Shown piece by piece: positions 8,058 through 19,392 of a stretch of 64,000 nt of DNA (its first letter is position 1; every line of letters starts with the position of its first letter). The DNA lies in contig NZ_FTMB01000001.1 in the NCBI RefSeq assembly GCF_900155885.1, positions 1,674,001-1,738,000 of the forward strand, given 5' to 3'. The notes below the pieces were generated by a model. The model was not told where the DNA came from. It searched no databases and was given only the letters and a program-made list of their open reading frames with translations. This stretch comes from Rhizobium sp. RU20A. Lineage in GTDB: Bacteria; Pseudomonadota; Alphaproteobacteria; Rhizobiales; Rhizobiaceae. Both the position numbers and the translations under genes were made by a program.

Positions 8058-8966
8058 ATGGCCCGCAATACATTGCCCAGCATTACCGCCGGTGAAGGCG
8101 GTCTCAACCGGTATCTCGACGAGATCCGCAAGTTTCCCATGCTCGAACCGCAGGAAGAGTACATGCTCGCCAAGCGGTATCAGGAGCATGATGACCGCAA
8201 GGCTGCCCACAAGCTGGTGACAAGCCACCTGCGCCTCGTGGCGAAGATCGCCATGGGTTATCGCGGCTATGGCCTGCCGATCGGCGAAGTCGTTTCCGAA
8301 GGCAATGTCGGCCTGATGCAGGCCGTCAAGAAGTTCGAGCCCGACCGCGGCTTCCGTCTTGCGACCTACGCCATGTGGTGGATCAAGGCCGCCATCCAGG
8401 AATATATCCTGCGGTCATGGTCGCTGGTCAAAATGGGCACGACTGCAAACCAGAAGCGCCTGTTCTTCAACCTGCGCCGCCTCAAGGGCAAGATCCAGGC
8501 GCTGGACGAAGGCGACCTGAAGCCCGAGCACGTCAAGGAAATCGCCACGACCCTCAAGGTGTCCGAGGAGGAAGTGATTTCCATGAACCGCCGCCTGTCC
8601 GGCGATGCCTCGCTCAACGCGCCCATCAAGGCAAGCGAAGGCGAGAGCGGCCAGTGGCAGGATTGGCTTGTCGACGACCACGACAACCAGGAAGCCATGC
8701 TCATCGAGCAGGACGAGTTGGAGAACCGTCGCGGCATGCTCGGCAACGCGCTGAAGGTTCTGAACGACCGCGAACGCCGCATTTTCGAAGCCCGCCGCCT
8801 GCGCGAAGATCCGGTGACGCTGGAGGACCTTTCGAGCGAGTTCGACATCAGCCGCGAGCGCGTGCGCCAGATCGAGGTCCGCGCCTTCGAAAAGGTGCAG
8901 GAGGCGGTTCAGAAGGCTGCCCTTGCCCAGGCGCAGGCGCTGCGGGTGGTCGAAGAGGACGCCTGA
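8058..8966 (+). CDS. rpoH: RNA polymerase heat-shock sigma factor RpoH
   Basis: The 302-residue sigma-32 protein directs RNA polymerase to heat-shock and protein-folding genes. Region 2 shows the core-binding and -10 recognition helices (VVSEGNVGLMQAVKKFEPDR and LATYAMWWIKAAIQEYILRS), and region 4 has the helix-turn-helix near FDISRERVRQIEVRAFEKV. The segment QKRLFFNLRRLK is the RpoH box specific to this sigma class. Start: ATG at 8058 after AGGGG. A strong terminator follows. Rhizobia often have two rpoH copies; this one resembles the RpoH1 type by context. A heat-shock-type promoter may lie upstream. Confidence 0.97.
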   Translation: MARNTLPSITAGEGGLNRYLDEIRKFPMLEPQEEYMLAKRYQEHDDRKAAHKLVTSHLRLVAKIAMGYRGYGLPIGEVVSEGNVGLMQAVKKFEPDRGFRLATYAMWWIKAAIQEYILRSWSLVKMGTTANQKRLFFNLRRLKGKIQALDEGDLKPEHVKEIATTLKVSEEEVISMNRRLSGDASLNAPIKASEGESGQWQDWLVDDHDNQEAMLIEQDELENRRGMLGNALKVLNDRERRIFEARRLREDPVTLEDLSSEFDISRERVRQIEVRAFEKVQEAVQKAALAQAQALRVVEEDA

Positions 8967-9007
8967 GCCGATCCGCCACGCAGCAAGCCAATCGACCTCA
9001 AAAAACA

Positions 9008-9041
9008 AGCCCTCCGGCAGGACCGTGCCGGAGGGCTTTTT
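9008..9041 (+). terminator. Intrinsic terminator of rpoH
   Basis: A perfect 12-bp stem (9008-9019 with 9026-9037) with a 6-base loop and a T-run, 41 bases after the rpoH stop. The minus-strand gene ends at 9064, so it may also serve that side. Confidence 0.9.
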
Positions 9042-9063
9042 GTTGGTGTCAGCGGCGCGCTCG

Positions 9064-12045
9064 TTACTGGCCGTTGGCAGGCGCGGTGGATGGAAGCTTC
9101 GCCCACGCCTGCAGCGCCGTGTTGAAGGCCTGCCGACCCGTCTGGCCCTTTTCCAGCGTCAGCAAGGCGCGGCGACCGTTGCGGTAGGTGATCGGAATAT
9201 CGATCCAGGAACGGCTTTCCAGCAGTTGCAGGTTGGTCGTCACCGCTTCCGGGAAGTCGTTGAGCGCGATCATGTAGAAGTCGTCGGTGATCTTGGCCGG
9301 CACAGCGATCAGGGCGTCGCCGCGATCCTGCTCGGTGCGCTTCATCGCCACGCGCTGCACCGCATCGATCGAGCCGCCCTCGAAATTGTCGGGAACGGAG
9401 AAGACGAATTCGATGACATGGCTTGCCGGCAACGAACTATCGGTATTGCGCTTGATGGTCATCAGTGCAGTCAGGCCACGATCGGGAACTGTGATCTGCG
9501 CCTGTATGACCGGCTCCGGCTTGGCATCGCCGCCGGGCGATTCCTCCTTGACGGACCAGACGGCCGTGCCCGGAATGGCGGTCGGCGAAGTCTGGCCGAG
9601 CCGCTCTTCGTAAAGGAACATCTTCTCGCCCGGCAGGGCGCTCGCCGCTTCGCCAGCGGCAGGTGTCGTCTGCACCGGCGTGGTCGTCGTCTGCGCAGCA
9701 TCAGCCGGCGGGGTGCCGGTCGTTGCATCGCTGGCCCCGGCGGCCAAGCCTGGCGCTGTATCCGTCTTCTCGGCCACCGACTTGCCTTCGCTGACCGTCG
9801 GATCCGCGCTGGCCAGCGCCGCCGGCCCGGCATCGATTTCCGTTCCATCGGCCTGGAGGCGCTGGGTAAACTTCTGCGGGCCGGGGTCGATCGCAGCCAC
9901 TTCGGTCTGGCCGGACGCCGTTGGCGGTACGGAACCGGCACCCGGCTCTCCCGAACCGCTCGCCGAAAGTTCCCCCGCCGGCGCCGTCGTCGCACCGTTT
10001 GCTGGCGTGTCCGAAGGCGGCGCTGTCTGCGCTGTGCCGCCATTGGAGGTGACGGAGGCGACCAGCGACTTGGCCCAGTCGTTCACCGTCTGCTGGTTCG
10101 TGTAATAGGCGTAACCGCCGCCGCCAAGCGCGAGAACGGCCACGACGAGAACGGCCACGAGCGGTGACATCCGCCGCTTCGGCTGCACGCGATAGGAGAG
10201 CGGCTTTCCGGCGGGAATGACGGGATCGCGCTCCGGCAAGGCATCGGGATCGGCATAGGCCGACGAGGGCGCACCCCCATAGCCCGCACCGCCAACGCCT
10301 GCACCGCCCGCATTGGCCATACCGCCAAGGGCGATGCCTGCGCCGGCAACAGCGGCACCCGCTGGTGCATTGCCACGCGCTTCGTCCGCAAGGATCTGGT
10401 CGAGCTCGCGTGCGGCCCAATTGTCAGCGTCTGTGTTGCGCGCGGTCGATCCCGCTGCGTCTTGCTCAACCGCAAACCTGTCTTCCGGTTTGTCGTCCGG
10501 CCAGGACCAGTCGGCCATCGGGTCACGGGCGGAGGGATCGAGGGAAACAGGGTCCTCTGCCAGCGTTGGTGCACGGGGGGCGGGCGTGAGCAGATCGTGC
10601 GGGTTACCGGAAAGATCGTAGCGTGCGCCCGTATCCAGCGGATGGGTCTCGACCGGGACCTCGCCATGCGCATCGGCCGGTGGCGTCACCGTCCAGGCGG
10701 GCACGGCATCCCATGGCGTCGCCTGCGGCTCAGGCGCGGGAACCGAGACGGGTTCGATCTCGGCGCGATCCGGCCAAAAACCGAGCGGTGCGGCTTCCGC
10801 CGCCGCTTCGGCCGGGCCGGCTGCGGCGAAAGGCTCATCCTGCTCGTGGGAATGCACATCAGGGATGTGCTCGCTCTCGTAGGGCGCCGACACGCTGGCC
10901 TCGACAGCAACCGGCTCATCATGATCGGCGGCCAGCACAGCATCGCGCAGCGTATCAGGCGTGGGGGACACGCTGCTATCAGGGCCTGATACCGAACTGA
11001 AGAAGGCGTCGAGATCCGCTTCGGCCGTGCGCGCATCGATCGCAAAGGCTGCGGGTCCACCGCCTTCCGTCACCGGCTCCTCGTCACGCGCGGGCTCGAC
11101 CGTCCAGGCGGCCTCTTCCTGTTCCGCCACCGGCTCGATCGCGAGCTCGGGAGCCGCAGGCTCCTCCCCTTGCTGTGCCGCTGCTGCGGCGGCGTCCGCC
11201 TCCGATTGCGGCGGCCATGCCGCCAGCACGTCATCCTGCGAGACGGGGCTTGCGGCGGGTGCTTCGACCGCGTCGTCGCGTTCCTCGCTCCAGGCAGCAA
11301 CCGGCTCGACCGGCGGCTCTTCCTCAAACGGAGCGGCGGGTTGCGATTCAGCAGCCGCTTCGGACAAAACTTCAGGTTCAGGCTGGGCTGTATCGATCTC
11401 AGGCTCGATAGGAGCCGCCTCTACAACCTCCGCCGCTTCAGACTGACCGGATGCAGCAGGCTCCCCGCCCCCGTCACCCGTTTCGGCCGCCGGTTCGGTG
11501 GCCGAACGCTCTGCCGGCTCTGCCTGCGGCCAGGGTGCGGTTGCCTCAGCTGCCCAGGCATCCACGGGAGCCGCAGGCTCTTCCTGCGGGGGAACATCCG
11601 GCGCTTCCTCGGATGGCGCGGGTTCGGCAGCCTCAGCCGTTGCAGCAGGTTCATCGTCGCGAACCGGGTCGTCAGCGGCATCCGCAACACCGACCTGCGC
11701 GGCGACAGGCCCCTGCTCGGGCGCGGCCGGATGGGCCGGCGCCGGCGTCTCGGTTTCCTCAGGCGCAGCGTGCGACCCGCTGGCGGCTGCAACGTCTTCC
11801 GCACCCGCAGTGTCGGCATCCAGCGGCGGCAGCGCTTCGGCATTTTCGCCTTCCACCAGCGCGATCGCCTGTTCGAGCTTGGCCATCTGCCGGCCGATCA
11901 TCTCGTCCGACGGGCGCGGCGTCATGTTCTCCAGCTGCCGTCGCACGGCACCACGCGCCTTGTCGTAGACTTTCGCGCGCATATCGGGGACATTCTCGGA
12001 GAGGCCGTCCACGGTCCTGCGGATCACTGCGACGAAATCAGCCAT
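9064..12045 (-). CDS. Very large Ala/Pro/Glu-rich single-pass membrane protein
   Basis: A 993-residue protein of unknown function. Residues 1-75 form a small ordered, charged domain. Residues about 80-590 are low-complexity and acidic, dominated by Ala, Glu and Pro, and surely disordered. A basic stretch (VQPKRR) leads into one transmembrane helix at about 628-650. After a second low-complexity linker (about 650-800) the last ~180 residues look folded, with strand-like segments such as HVIEFVFSVPDNFEGG and SWIDIPITYRNGRRALL. Topology suggests a cytoplasmic disordered arm and a periplasmic C-terminal domain. It lies between rpoH and purA, a place where rhizobia often have an uncharacterised protein of this kind. 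Confidence 0.8.
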   Translation of the reverse strand: MADFVAVIRRTVDGLSENVPDMRAKVYDKARGAVRRQLENMTPRPSDEMIGRQMAKLEQAIALVEGENAEALPPLDADTAGAEDVAAASGSHAAPEETETPAPAHPAAPEQGPVAAQVGVADAADDPVRDDEPAATAEAAEPAPSEEAPDVPPQEEPAAPVDAWAAEATAPWPQAEPAERSATEPAAETGDGGGEPAASGQSEAAEVVEAAPIEPEIDTAQPEPEVLSEAAAESQPAAPFEEEPPVEPVAAWSEERDDAVEAPAASPVSQDDVLAAWPPQSEADAAAAAAQQGEEPAAPELAIEPVAEQEEAAWTVEPARDEEPVTEGGGPAAFAIDARTAEADLDAFFSSVSGPDSSVSPTPDTLRDAVLAADHDEPVAVEASVSAPYESEHIPDVHSHEQDEPFAAAGPAEAAAEAAPLGFWPDRAEIEPVSVPAPEPQATPWDAVPAWTVTPPADAHGEVPVETHPLDTGARYDLSGNPHDLLTPAPRAPTLAEDPVSLDPSARDPMADWSWPDDKPEDRFAVEQDAAGSTARNTDADNWAARELDQILADEARGNAPAGAAVAGAGIALGGMANAGGAGVGGAGYGGAPSSAYADPDALPERDPVIPAGKPLSYRVQPKRRMSPLVAVLVVAVLALGGGGYAYYTNQQTVNDWAKSLVASVTSNGGTAQTAPPSDTPANGATTAPAGELSASGSGEPGAGSVPPTASGQTEVAAIDPGPQKFTQRLQADGTEIDAGPAALASADPTVSEGKSVAEKTDTAPGLAAGASDATTGTPPADAAQTTTTPVQTTPAAGEAASALPGEKMFLYEERLGQTSPTAIPGTAVWSVKEESPGGDAKPEPVIQAQITVPDRGLTALMTIKRNTDSSLPASHVIEFVFSVPDNFEGGSIDAVQRVAMKRTEQDRGDALIAVPAKITDDFYMIALNDFPEAVTTNLQLLESRSWIDIPITYRNGRRALLTLEKGQTGRQAFNTALQAWAKLPSTAPANGQ

Positions 12046-12216
12046 AAGAACTTTCTCGAACTCGTATCTACACGGACAGCGCCGTACATCGAAAATGACG
12101 TGCGGCGCTGAACAATGTCTTCAGGTCTGCACCATAAATTTGACGACAGCACGGGCGCTTGTCACAAATTATGGCCCAGGTTGGCGGCCCTGCCGCAGAT
12201 CAGCGGCAGTGAAAGC

Positions 12217-13512
<1,296 letters not shown>

Positions 13513-13713
13513 AACAATCCGATCCTGAACGATGCACCAGCGCACCTCGGCTGGCTCAAACCCGCGCATCTATACTGTGTTGTCCGGATGATTGCGACCC
13601 CGATCTGAGGGGCCAAAAGGCTTTTTGCGTGGCGCCGGGCGCGCCAAGCGCGTATCACAGGGCCGGCCGCAACCCGCTTCGGCCCAAAAGTCTCCGCATG
13701 AAAGCCGATTCCC

Positions 13714-14604
13714 GTGAACATCAAGGCCTATCTCTTCCTCACCATCGCAACGCTGTTCTGGGGCGGCAATGCCGTGGCAGGCAAGATGGCCGTCGGCCAT
13801 GTCAGCCCGCTGCTCCTCACCTCCATGCGCTGGGCGGTGGCGCTCGCGATTATCCTCGCCGTCATGACGCCGCAGATCCGGCGCGACTGGCCGAAGGTGA
13901 AGGAAAGCTGGAAGCTGCTGATGGGCCTTGGCGTCGTCGGCTTCACGCTCTTCAACGTGCTGCTCTATACGGCGCTGAACTTTACGACGGCCATCAACGT
14001 CTCCATCGAACAGGCCGGCATTCCCGTCGTCATCTTCCTCTTCAATTTCATTCTGTTCCGCATCAAGGCAAGCCCCGCCCAGATGCTGGGCTTCACGGTG
14101 ACACTGATCGGCATCATCACGACCGCCACCCACGGCAACATCACGGCCATCGGCAGCCTGAGCCTCAATTTCGGCGACCTGCTGATGCTGGGCGCGGTGC
14201 TGTGTTATTCGGTCTATACGATCATGCTGCGCTGGAAGCCTGCAGTACACTGGCAGACGCTGATCGCTGCCTCCGCGTTTGGCGCCCTCGTAAGCGCCCT
14301 GCCGCTTCTCGCCTTCGAATTTGCAAGTGGCGCAATGATCGCGCCGGACGTCACGGGCTGGAGCGTCATTCTCTACACCGCGATCTTTCCCTCCCTCGCC
14401 TCGCAGGTGCTCTATGTGCGCGGGGTGGAACTGATCGGCGCCAACCGCGCCGGCCTTTTCATCAACGCTATCCCCATTTTCGGCACGCTGCTGTCCCTGC
14501 TCTTCCTTGGCGAGGCGCTGCAGACCTTCCATGTCGTCGCCCTTCTCCTCGTCCTCGCCGGCATCGCCATCGCCGAGCGCGGCGCGCCGAAGAGGATCGC
14601 CTGA
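13714..14604 (+). CDS. EamA/DMT-family transporter
   Basis: A 296-residue integral membrane protein with ten predicted helices in two EamA repeats (about 5-135 and 150-285). The first repeat begins TLFWGGNAVAGKMAVGHVSP, typical of drug/metabolite transporters of the RhaT/EamA type. Substrate is unknown; relatives export amino acids or other metabolites. The start is a GTG, since the upstream ATG at 13698 is out of frame. The gene is followed by a strong hairpin shared with the convergent serA. Confidence 0.9.
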   Translation: MNIKAYLFLTIATLFWGGNAVAGKMAVGHVSPLLLTSMRWAVALAIILAVMTPQIRRDWPKVKESWKLLMGLGVVGFTLFNVLLYTALNFTTAINVSIEQAGIPVVIFLFNFILFRIKASPAQMLGFTVTLIGIITTATHGNITAIGSLSLNFGDLLMLGAVLCYSVYTIMLRWKPAVHWQTLIAASAFGALVSALPLLAFEFASGAMIAPDVTGWSVILYTAIFPSLASQVLYVRGVELIGANRAGLFINAIPIFGTLLSLLFLGEALQTFHVVALLLVLAGIAIAERGAPKRIA

Positions 14605-14615
14605 GAAAGAAAAGG

Positions 14616-14650
14616 AAGAGGCCGCCCGCGGCGAACCGGGGCGGCCTCTT
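14616..14650. terminator. Bidirectional terminator between the EamA gene and serA
   Basis: A 12-bp perfect stem (14616-14627 with 14639-14650) with A-runs before and T-runs after it, between convergent genes. Confidence 0.85.
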
Positions 14651-14673
14651 TTCATCGGGGTGTCGTGGCCCGA

Positions 14674-16269
14674 TCAGTCGACGTTGAAGACCAGCGGCTT
14701 CACCTGCCGGATCGCCGGATTGGCGGTGAGCTTGGCCACCACGTCATCGTTCAGCGGACCATCCACGTAGAGCAGCGCGATCGCATCGCCGCCCTGCGTG
14801 TCACGGCCGAGCTGGAAGTTGGCGATGTTGACGCCGGCTTCGCCGAGCGTCGTGCCGATGAAGCCGATCATGCCGGGAACGTCGGTGTTGGAGATGTAGA
14901 CCATGTGGTTGCCCACGTCGGCATCGAGGTTGATGCCCTTGATCTGGATGAAGCGCGGCTTGCCATCGGAGAACACCGTGCCGGCGATGGCGCGGGTCTG
15001 CGTGTCCGTCTTCACCGTCAGGCGGATATAGCCGTCGAAAACGCCGGACTTGTCGCGCTTGACCTCGGACAGGATGATGCCCTTTTCCTTGATCATCACC
15101 GGGGCGGAGACCATGTTGACGTCGGCCACCTGCGGACGGATAAGACCGGCAAGAACGGCGCTCGTCAGGGCCTTGGTGTTCATTGCCGCCGTCGAGCCGT
15201 CATAGAGGATCTCGATTTCCTTGATGGCGTTTTCCGTGACCTGGCCGACAAAGGCGCCGAGAACATCGGCAAGCCGGATGAAGGGCTTCAGGATCGGCGC
15301 TTCCTCGGCGGTGATCGAGGGCATGTTGATGGCGTTGGAAACGGCGCCCTTCACCAGATAGTCCGACATCTGCTCGGCAACCTGAAGGGCGACGTTTTCC
15401 TGCGCTTCCGTGGTGGAGGCGCCGAGATGCGGCGTGCAGACCACGTTCGGCAGACCGAAGAGCGGGCTTTCGGTGGCGGGCTCGACCTCGAAGACGTCGA
15501 AGCCTGCGCCGGCGACATGGCCGGACTTGATGGCGTCGGCCAGCGCCGCCTCGTCCACCAGACCGCCGCGGGCGCAGTTGATGATGCGCACGCCGGGCTT
15601 GGTCTTGGCGAGCGCTTCCCGGTTCAGGATGCCGCGCGTCTTGTCGGTCATCGGCACATGCAGGGTGATGAAATCGGCCTGGGCCAGAAGCTCGTCGAGC
15701 TCGACCTTGGTGACGCCCATTTCCTGGGCCCGCTCGGCCGACAGGAACGGATCGTAGGCGATCACGCGCATGCCAAGGCCGATCGCCTTCTTGCAGACGA
15801 TGCCGCCAATATTGCCGGCGCCGATGACACCGAGCGTCTTGCCGGTGATCTCGACACCCATGAACTTCGACTTTTCCCACTTGCCGGCCTGCGTGGAGGT
15901 GTCGGCAGCCGGAAGCTGGCGGGCGACGGCGAACATCAGCGCGATGGCATGTTCGGCCGTCGTGATCGAGTTGCCGAAGGGCGTGTTCATGACGATGATG
16001 CCGCGGCGCGAGGCGGCCGGGATATCGACATTGTCGACGCCGATGCCGGCGCGGCCGATGACCTTGAGATTGGTCGCGGCGGCGATCAGCTTTTCGGTCG
16101 CCTTGGTGGCGGAGCGGATGGCGAGACCATCATAATTGCCGATGATCTCGGCCAGCTTTTCCTTGTCCTTGCCGAGCTTCGGCTGGAAATCAACCTCGAC
16201 GCCACGGTCGCGGAAGATCTGGACGGCAGTTTCGGAAAGTTCATCGGATACGAGGACGCGCGGTGCCAT
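14674..16269 (-). CDS. serA: D-3-phosphoglycerate dehydrogenase
   Basis: First enzyme of serine synthesis, oxidising 3-phosphoglycerate with NAD. At 531 residues it is the long form: a substrate domain split around the NAD-binding domain (LGVIGAGNIGGIVCKKA near 145-160), catalytic Arg/Glu/His region (CARGGLVDEAALADA and the histidine of CTPHLGAST), then an intervening ASB domain and a C-terminal ACT domain from about residue 455 for serine feedback. AGGAGG lies five bases before the chosen start. It is 84 bases downstream of serC on the same strand, so the two probably form a serine operon. Confidence 0.97.
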   Translation of the reverse strand: MAPRVLVSDELSETAVQIFRDRGVEVDFQPKLGKDKEKLAEIIGNYDGLAIRSATKATEKLIAAATNLKVIGRAGIGVDNVDIPAASRRGIIVMNTPFGNSITTAEHAIALMFAVARQLPAADTSTQAGKWEKSKFMGVEITGKTLGVIGAGNIGGIVCKKAIGLGMRVIAYDPFLSAERAQEMGVTKVELDELLAQADFITLHVPMTDKTRGILNREALAKTKPGVRIINCARGGLVDEAALADAIKSGHVAGAGFDVFEVEPATESPLFGLPNVVCTPHLGASTTEAQENVALQVAEQMSDYLVKGAVSNAINMPSITAEEAPILKPFIRLADVLGAFVGQVTENAIKEIEILYDGSTAAMNTKALTSAVLAGLIRPQVADVNMVSAPVMIKEKGIILSEVKRDKSGVFDGYIRLTVKTDTQTRAIAGTVFSDGKPRFIQIKGINLDADVGNHMVYISNTDVPGMIGFIGTTLGEAGVNIANFQLGRDTQGGDAIALLYVDGPLNDDVVAKLTANPAIRQVKPLVFNVD

Positions 16270-16353
16270 GGAGGCCTCCTGGGTTAGAAGCGTTCTGCGG
16301 TAAAATGGAAAAGGAGCGGAAGGGCTGCGCCGCATCGGGCGCAGCCGGAAGGA

Positions 16354-17532
<1,179 letters not shown>

Positions 17533-17717
17533 ATGGCTATCCTTCCAGATAGAAAGCCTCTCGTTGGGGAGAGGTGTCCCGCCGGCGCTTGTAAGGGAGA
17601 GCGCATGAAAGCGCAAGAGGAAAAGCGAGGGTGTTTTGTGAAGATTGCGTGTCGATGCGCGACATAGAGGGAATGGAATGCGACGCCTTCGTCGGATCCC
17701 ACTCTCTGATCAGGGCG

Positions 17718-18032
17718 TCACGCCGCGCGCGGCTGGATGCGGGACAGCGCCGGCGCGATCTCCCGGCGCCTCTCCATGAGGTCGAAATCGGCCTGAAGCC
17801 CCAGAAACATGCCCTCGGAGACGCCGAAATAGCGTGCCAATCTCAGGTCCGTGTCGGCAGTGACGGCGCGCTTGCCAAGCACGATTTCGTTGATTCGGCG
17901 GGGCGGTACATCGATCGCCCGCGCCAGCGCGTTCTGACTGACGCCCATCGGCTTCAGGAAGTCTTCGAGAAGAATCTCGCCGGGATGCGGGTTGGGAAGA
18001 AAGTCAGCCGTGGTCGTCGACGATTCCGACAT
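17718..18032 (-). CDS. higA: HigA-family antitoxin
   Basis: A 104-residue protein with a Cro/CI-type helix-turn-helix (about 28-85; SQNALARAIDVPPRRINEIV is the DNA-reading part). The N-terminal PHPGEILLEDFLKPMG is the hallmark of the HigA/VapI group. Antitoxins of this group bind the toxin and repress their own promoter. Its start overlaps the end of the toxin gene by 29 bases, in the toxin-first order that is standard for higBA. Codon use does not stand out. Confidence 0.9.
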   Translation of the reverse strand: MSESSTTTADFLPNPHPGEILLEDFLKPMGVSQNALARAIDVPPRRINEIVLGKRAVTADTDLRLARYFGVSEGMFLGLQADFDLMERRREIAPALSRIQPRAA

Positions 18033-18288
18033 GCGTCGGCCCTCCCTCGCGCCAGATGAAACAGATGCGCCATTGATCGTTGATGCGAATGCTGTGCATG
18101 CCCGACCGATCGCCCTTCAGTGCCTCCAGCCGATTGCCGGGTGGCACGCGCAGATCTTCGAGCCGCTGAGCCTGATTGAGAACACGAAGTTTGCGCAGCG
18201 CCACCGCCTGAATGTCGGAGGGCAGCTTCCGGCTTCTTCGGCCGGACCAGATCATCTCCGTCTCGGCGTCAGCAAAGCTCTGGATCAT
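18004..18288 (-). CDS. higB: HigB/RelE-family toxin
   Basis: A 94-residue member of the RelE superfamily of ribosome-dependent mRNA nucleases. It has the expected basic features: ALRKLRVLNQAQRLEDLRVPPGN in the middle, then LKGDRSGMHSIRINDQWRICF with conserved Arg and Trp near the C-terminus. It is upstream of, and overlaps, the antitoxin gene. A 17-base palindrome lies 27 bases upstream of its start. Confidence 0.92.
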   Translation of the reverse strand: MIQSFADAETEMIWSGRRSRKLPSDIQAVALRKLRVLNQAQRLEDLRVPPGNRLEALKGDRSGMHSIRINDQWRICFIWREGGPTHVGIVDDHG

Positions 18289-18314
18289 GTGGCAAAGCTA
18301 AGGGGCAGCAGCCT

Positions 18315-18331
18315 ATAACGCAATACGTTAT
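18315..18331. promoter_or_regulatory. Palindromic operator of higBA
   Basis: ATAACG-N5-CGTTAT, a perfect 6-bp inverted repeat with a 5-base spacer, is placed where the higB promoter should be. HigA-type antitoxins bind such palindromes to autoregulate. Confidence 0.6.
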
Positions 18332-18341
18332 GGGGCGGATT

Positions 18342-19190
18342 TCACCACAGGCTGACCCGCACCCCCGCCCGGAATTCGTGCCGGCCGAAGCCGTCGTCGC
18401 TGCTCTTTGCGCCATTGCCGCCGGCCGGTTCGCTGGCGCCGAAGCGGAAGGTGTCGCCGGAGGTGATCTGCTGGAAGCGATAGCCGAGGTCGAGCTTGAC
18501 CCGGTCGGTGATGTCGTAGGAAAGGCCAGCCATCAGGGCATAGCTGAAGCGCCAGCTATCGATGCCGGACAGCGTTTCGCTGCTCCCAAGCGGCGCCGCG
18601 CAGGCCACACTGCCCGCCACGCAGGCAGACGATGCGGAGAAGCCGCCGAAGTCGAGCCGCGTCACGCCGAGGCCGGCGCCGAGATAGGGCGTGACGCCGG
18701 CGAGCGTGGCGAGATCGACATAGGCATTCGCCATGACGCTCGTACCTGTCACGTCGCCCTTGAAGCTCTGAGCGCAGGCCGTGCTGGCCGCCTGGCCCGC
18801 GCAGGGGCTCGCCACCGAAGCATGGCCGGCAAAATCGCTCGTGAATCGCTCGGCCGTAAGATCGGCGCGGAACGTGTCGGTGAACTGAACACCGATGCCG
18901 ACGCCGCCGGAACGGGCATGGCCGAATCGCTCGCTGTCGAAAGGCGTGGTCAGGACTTGGCCACCGATCGCGGTGCGCAGCGTCGGATCGCCCTCGCCCG
19001 TCCACCCGGTATAGCCGAGATCGCCGCGCAGGTAGACGCCGGACGTCGGCGTGGAGCCGGTGATGGTGACCTCCGGCGCATCGATCTGCACCTCCGGCGG
19101 ATCCTGCTCCTCGGCACGGGCGGCAGCGCCGACGGTCAGTGTTGCAAGGCCAAGCGCGGTCGTCGCCGCAAGCGTCGCGATCAGGCGCAT
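18342..19190 (-). CDS. Outer-membrane beta-barrel protein (Omp25/porin-like family)
   Basis: A 282-residue secreted protein: signal peptide of about 26 residues ending ARAE, a short linker rich in Val/Ile/Pro, then a small beta-barrel from about residue 50 to the end. The barrel shows alternating hydrophobic strands (GVYLRGDLGYTGW, VMANAYVDLA, RFSYALMAGLSYDI) and ends with an aromatic residue, VSLW, as barrels do. It is paralogous to the plus-strand gene at 26.5 kb. A perfect CtrA box lies 85 bases before the start. The ATG at 19190 is chosen because the signal peptide begins there; 19205 also exists. Confidence 0.88.
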   Translation of the reverse strand: MRLIATLAATTALGLATLTVGAAARAEEQDPPEVQIDAPEVTITGSTPTSGVYLRGDLGYTGWTGEGDPTLRTAIGGQVLTTPFDSERFGHARSGGVGIGVQFTDTFRADLTAERFTSDFAGHASVASPCAGQAASTACAQSFKGDVTGTSVMANAYVDLATLAGVTPYLGAGLGVTRLDFGGFSASSACVAGSVACAAPLGSSETLSGIDSWRFSYALMAGLSYDITDRVKLDLGYRFQQITSGDTFRFGASEPAGGNGAKSSDDGFGRHEFRAGVRVSLW

Positions 19191-19274
19191 GGCCCGCTCT
19201 CCCATTTGAAGACGTGTCCCGCGGGACGCGGTCAAGCCGCGCCGGGGCATTGGCCGGACTATGCCAGCGGTGGG

Positions 19275-19289
19275 TTAAGCGGTCGTTAA
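19275..19289. promoter_or_regulatory. Perfect CtrA box upstream of the outer-membrane protein gene
   Basis: TTAA-N7-TTAACC: TTAA at 19275 and 19286, exactly the CtrA spacing. The box ends 85 bases from the start codon at 19190. A third TTAA is at 19299. Confidence 0.65.
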
Positions 19290-19334
19290 CCACGTCCGTT
19301 AAGGAGGCAGAAAGATCTGGCTGGCGGACAAACG

Positions 19335-19365
19335 AAAAGGGCGGCCCGCAAGGACCGCCCCTTTT
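19335..19365. terminator. Terminator downstream of pal
   Basis: A stem of AAAAGGGCGG against CCGCCCCTTTT (one bulged base) around a 10-base loop, 28 bases beyond the pal stop. It has A and T runs on both sides. Confidence 0.7.
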
Positions 19366-19392
19366 CAAGACTGGACCTTATGGGCCCGTCAA

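Noticed and set aside
14665-16287. 540-codon plus-strand frame opposite serA
   Set aside because: Antisense of a clear serA; Asp/Gly/His-rich shadow typical of high-GC DNA.
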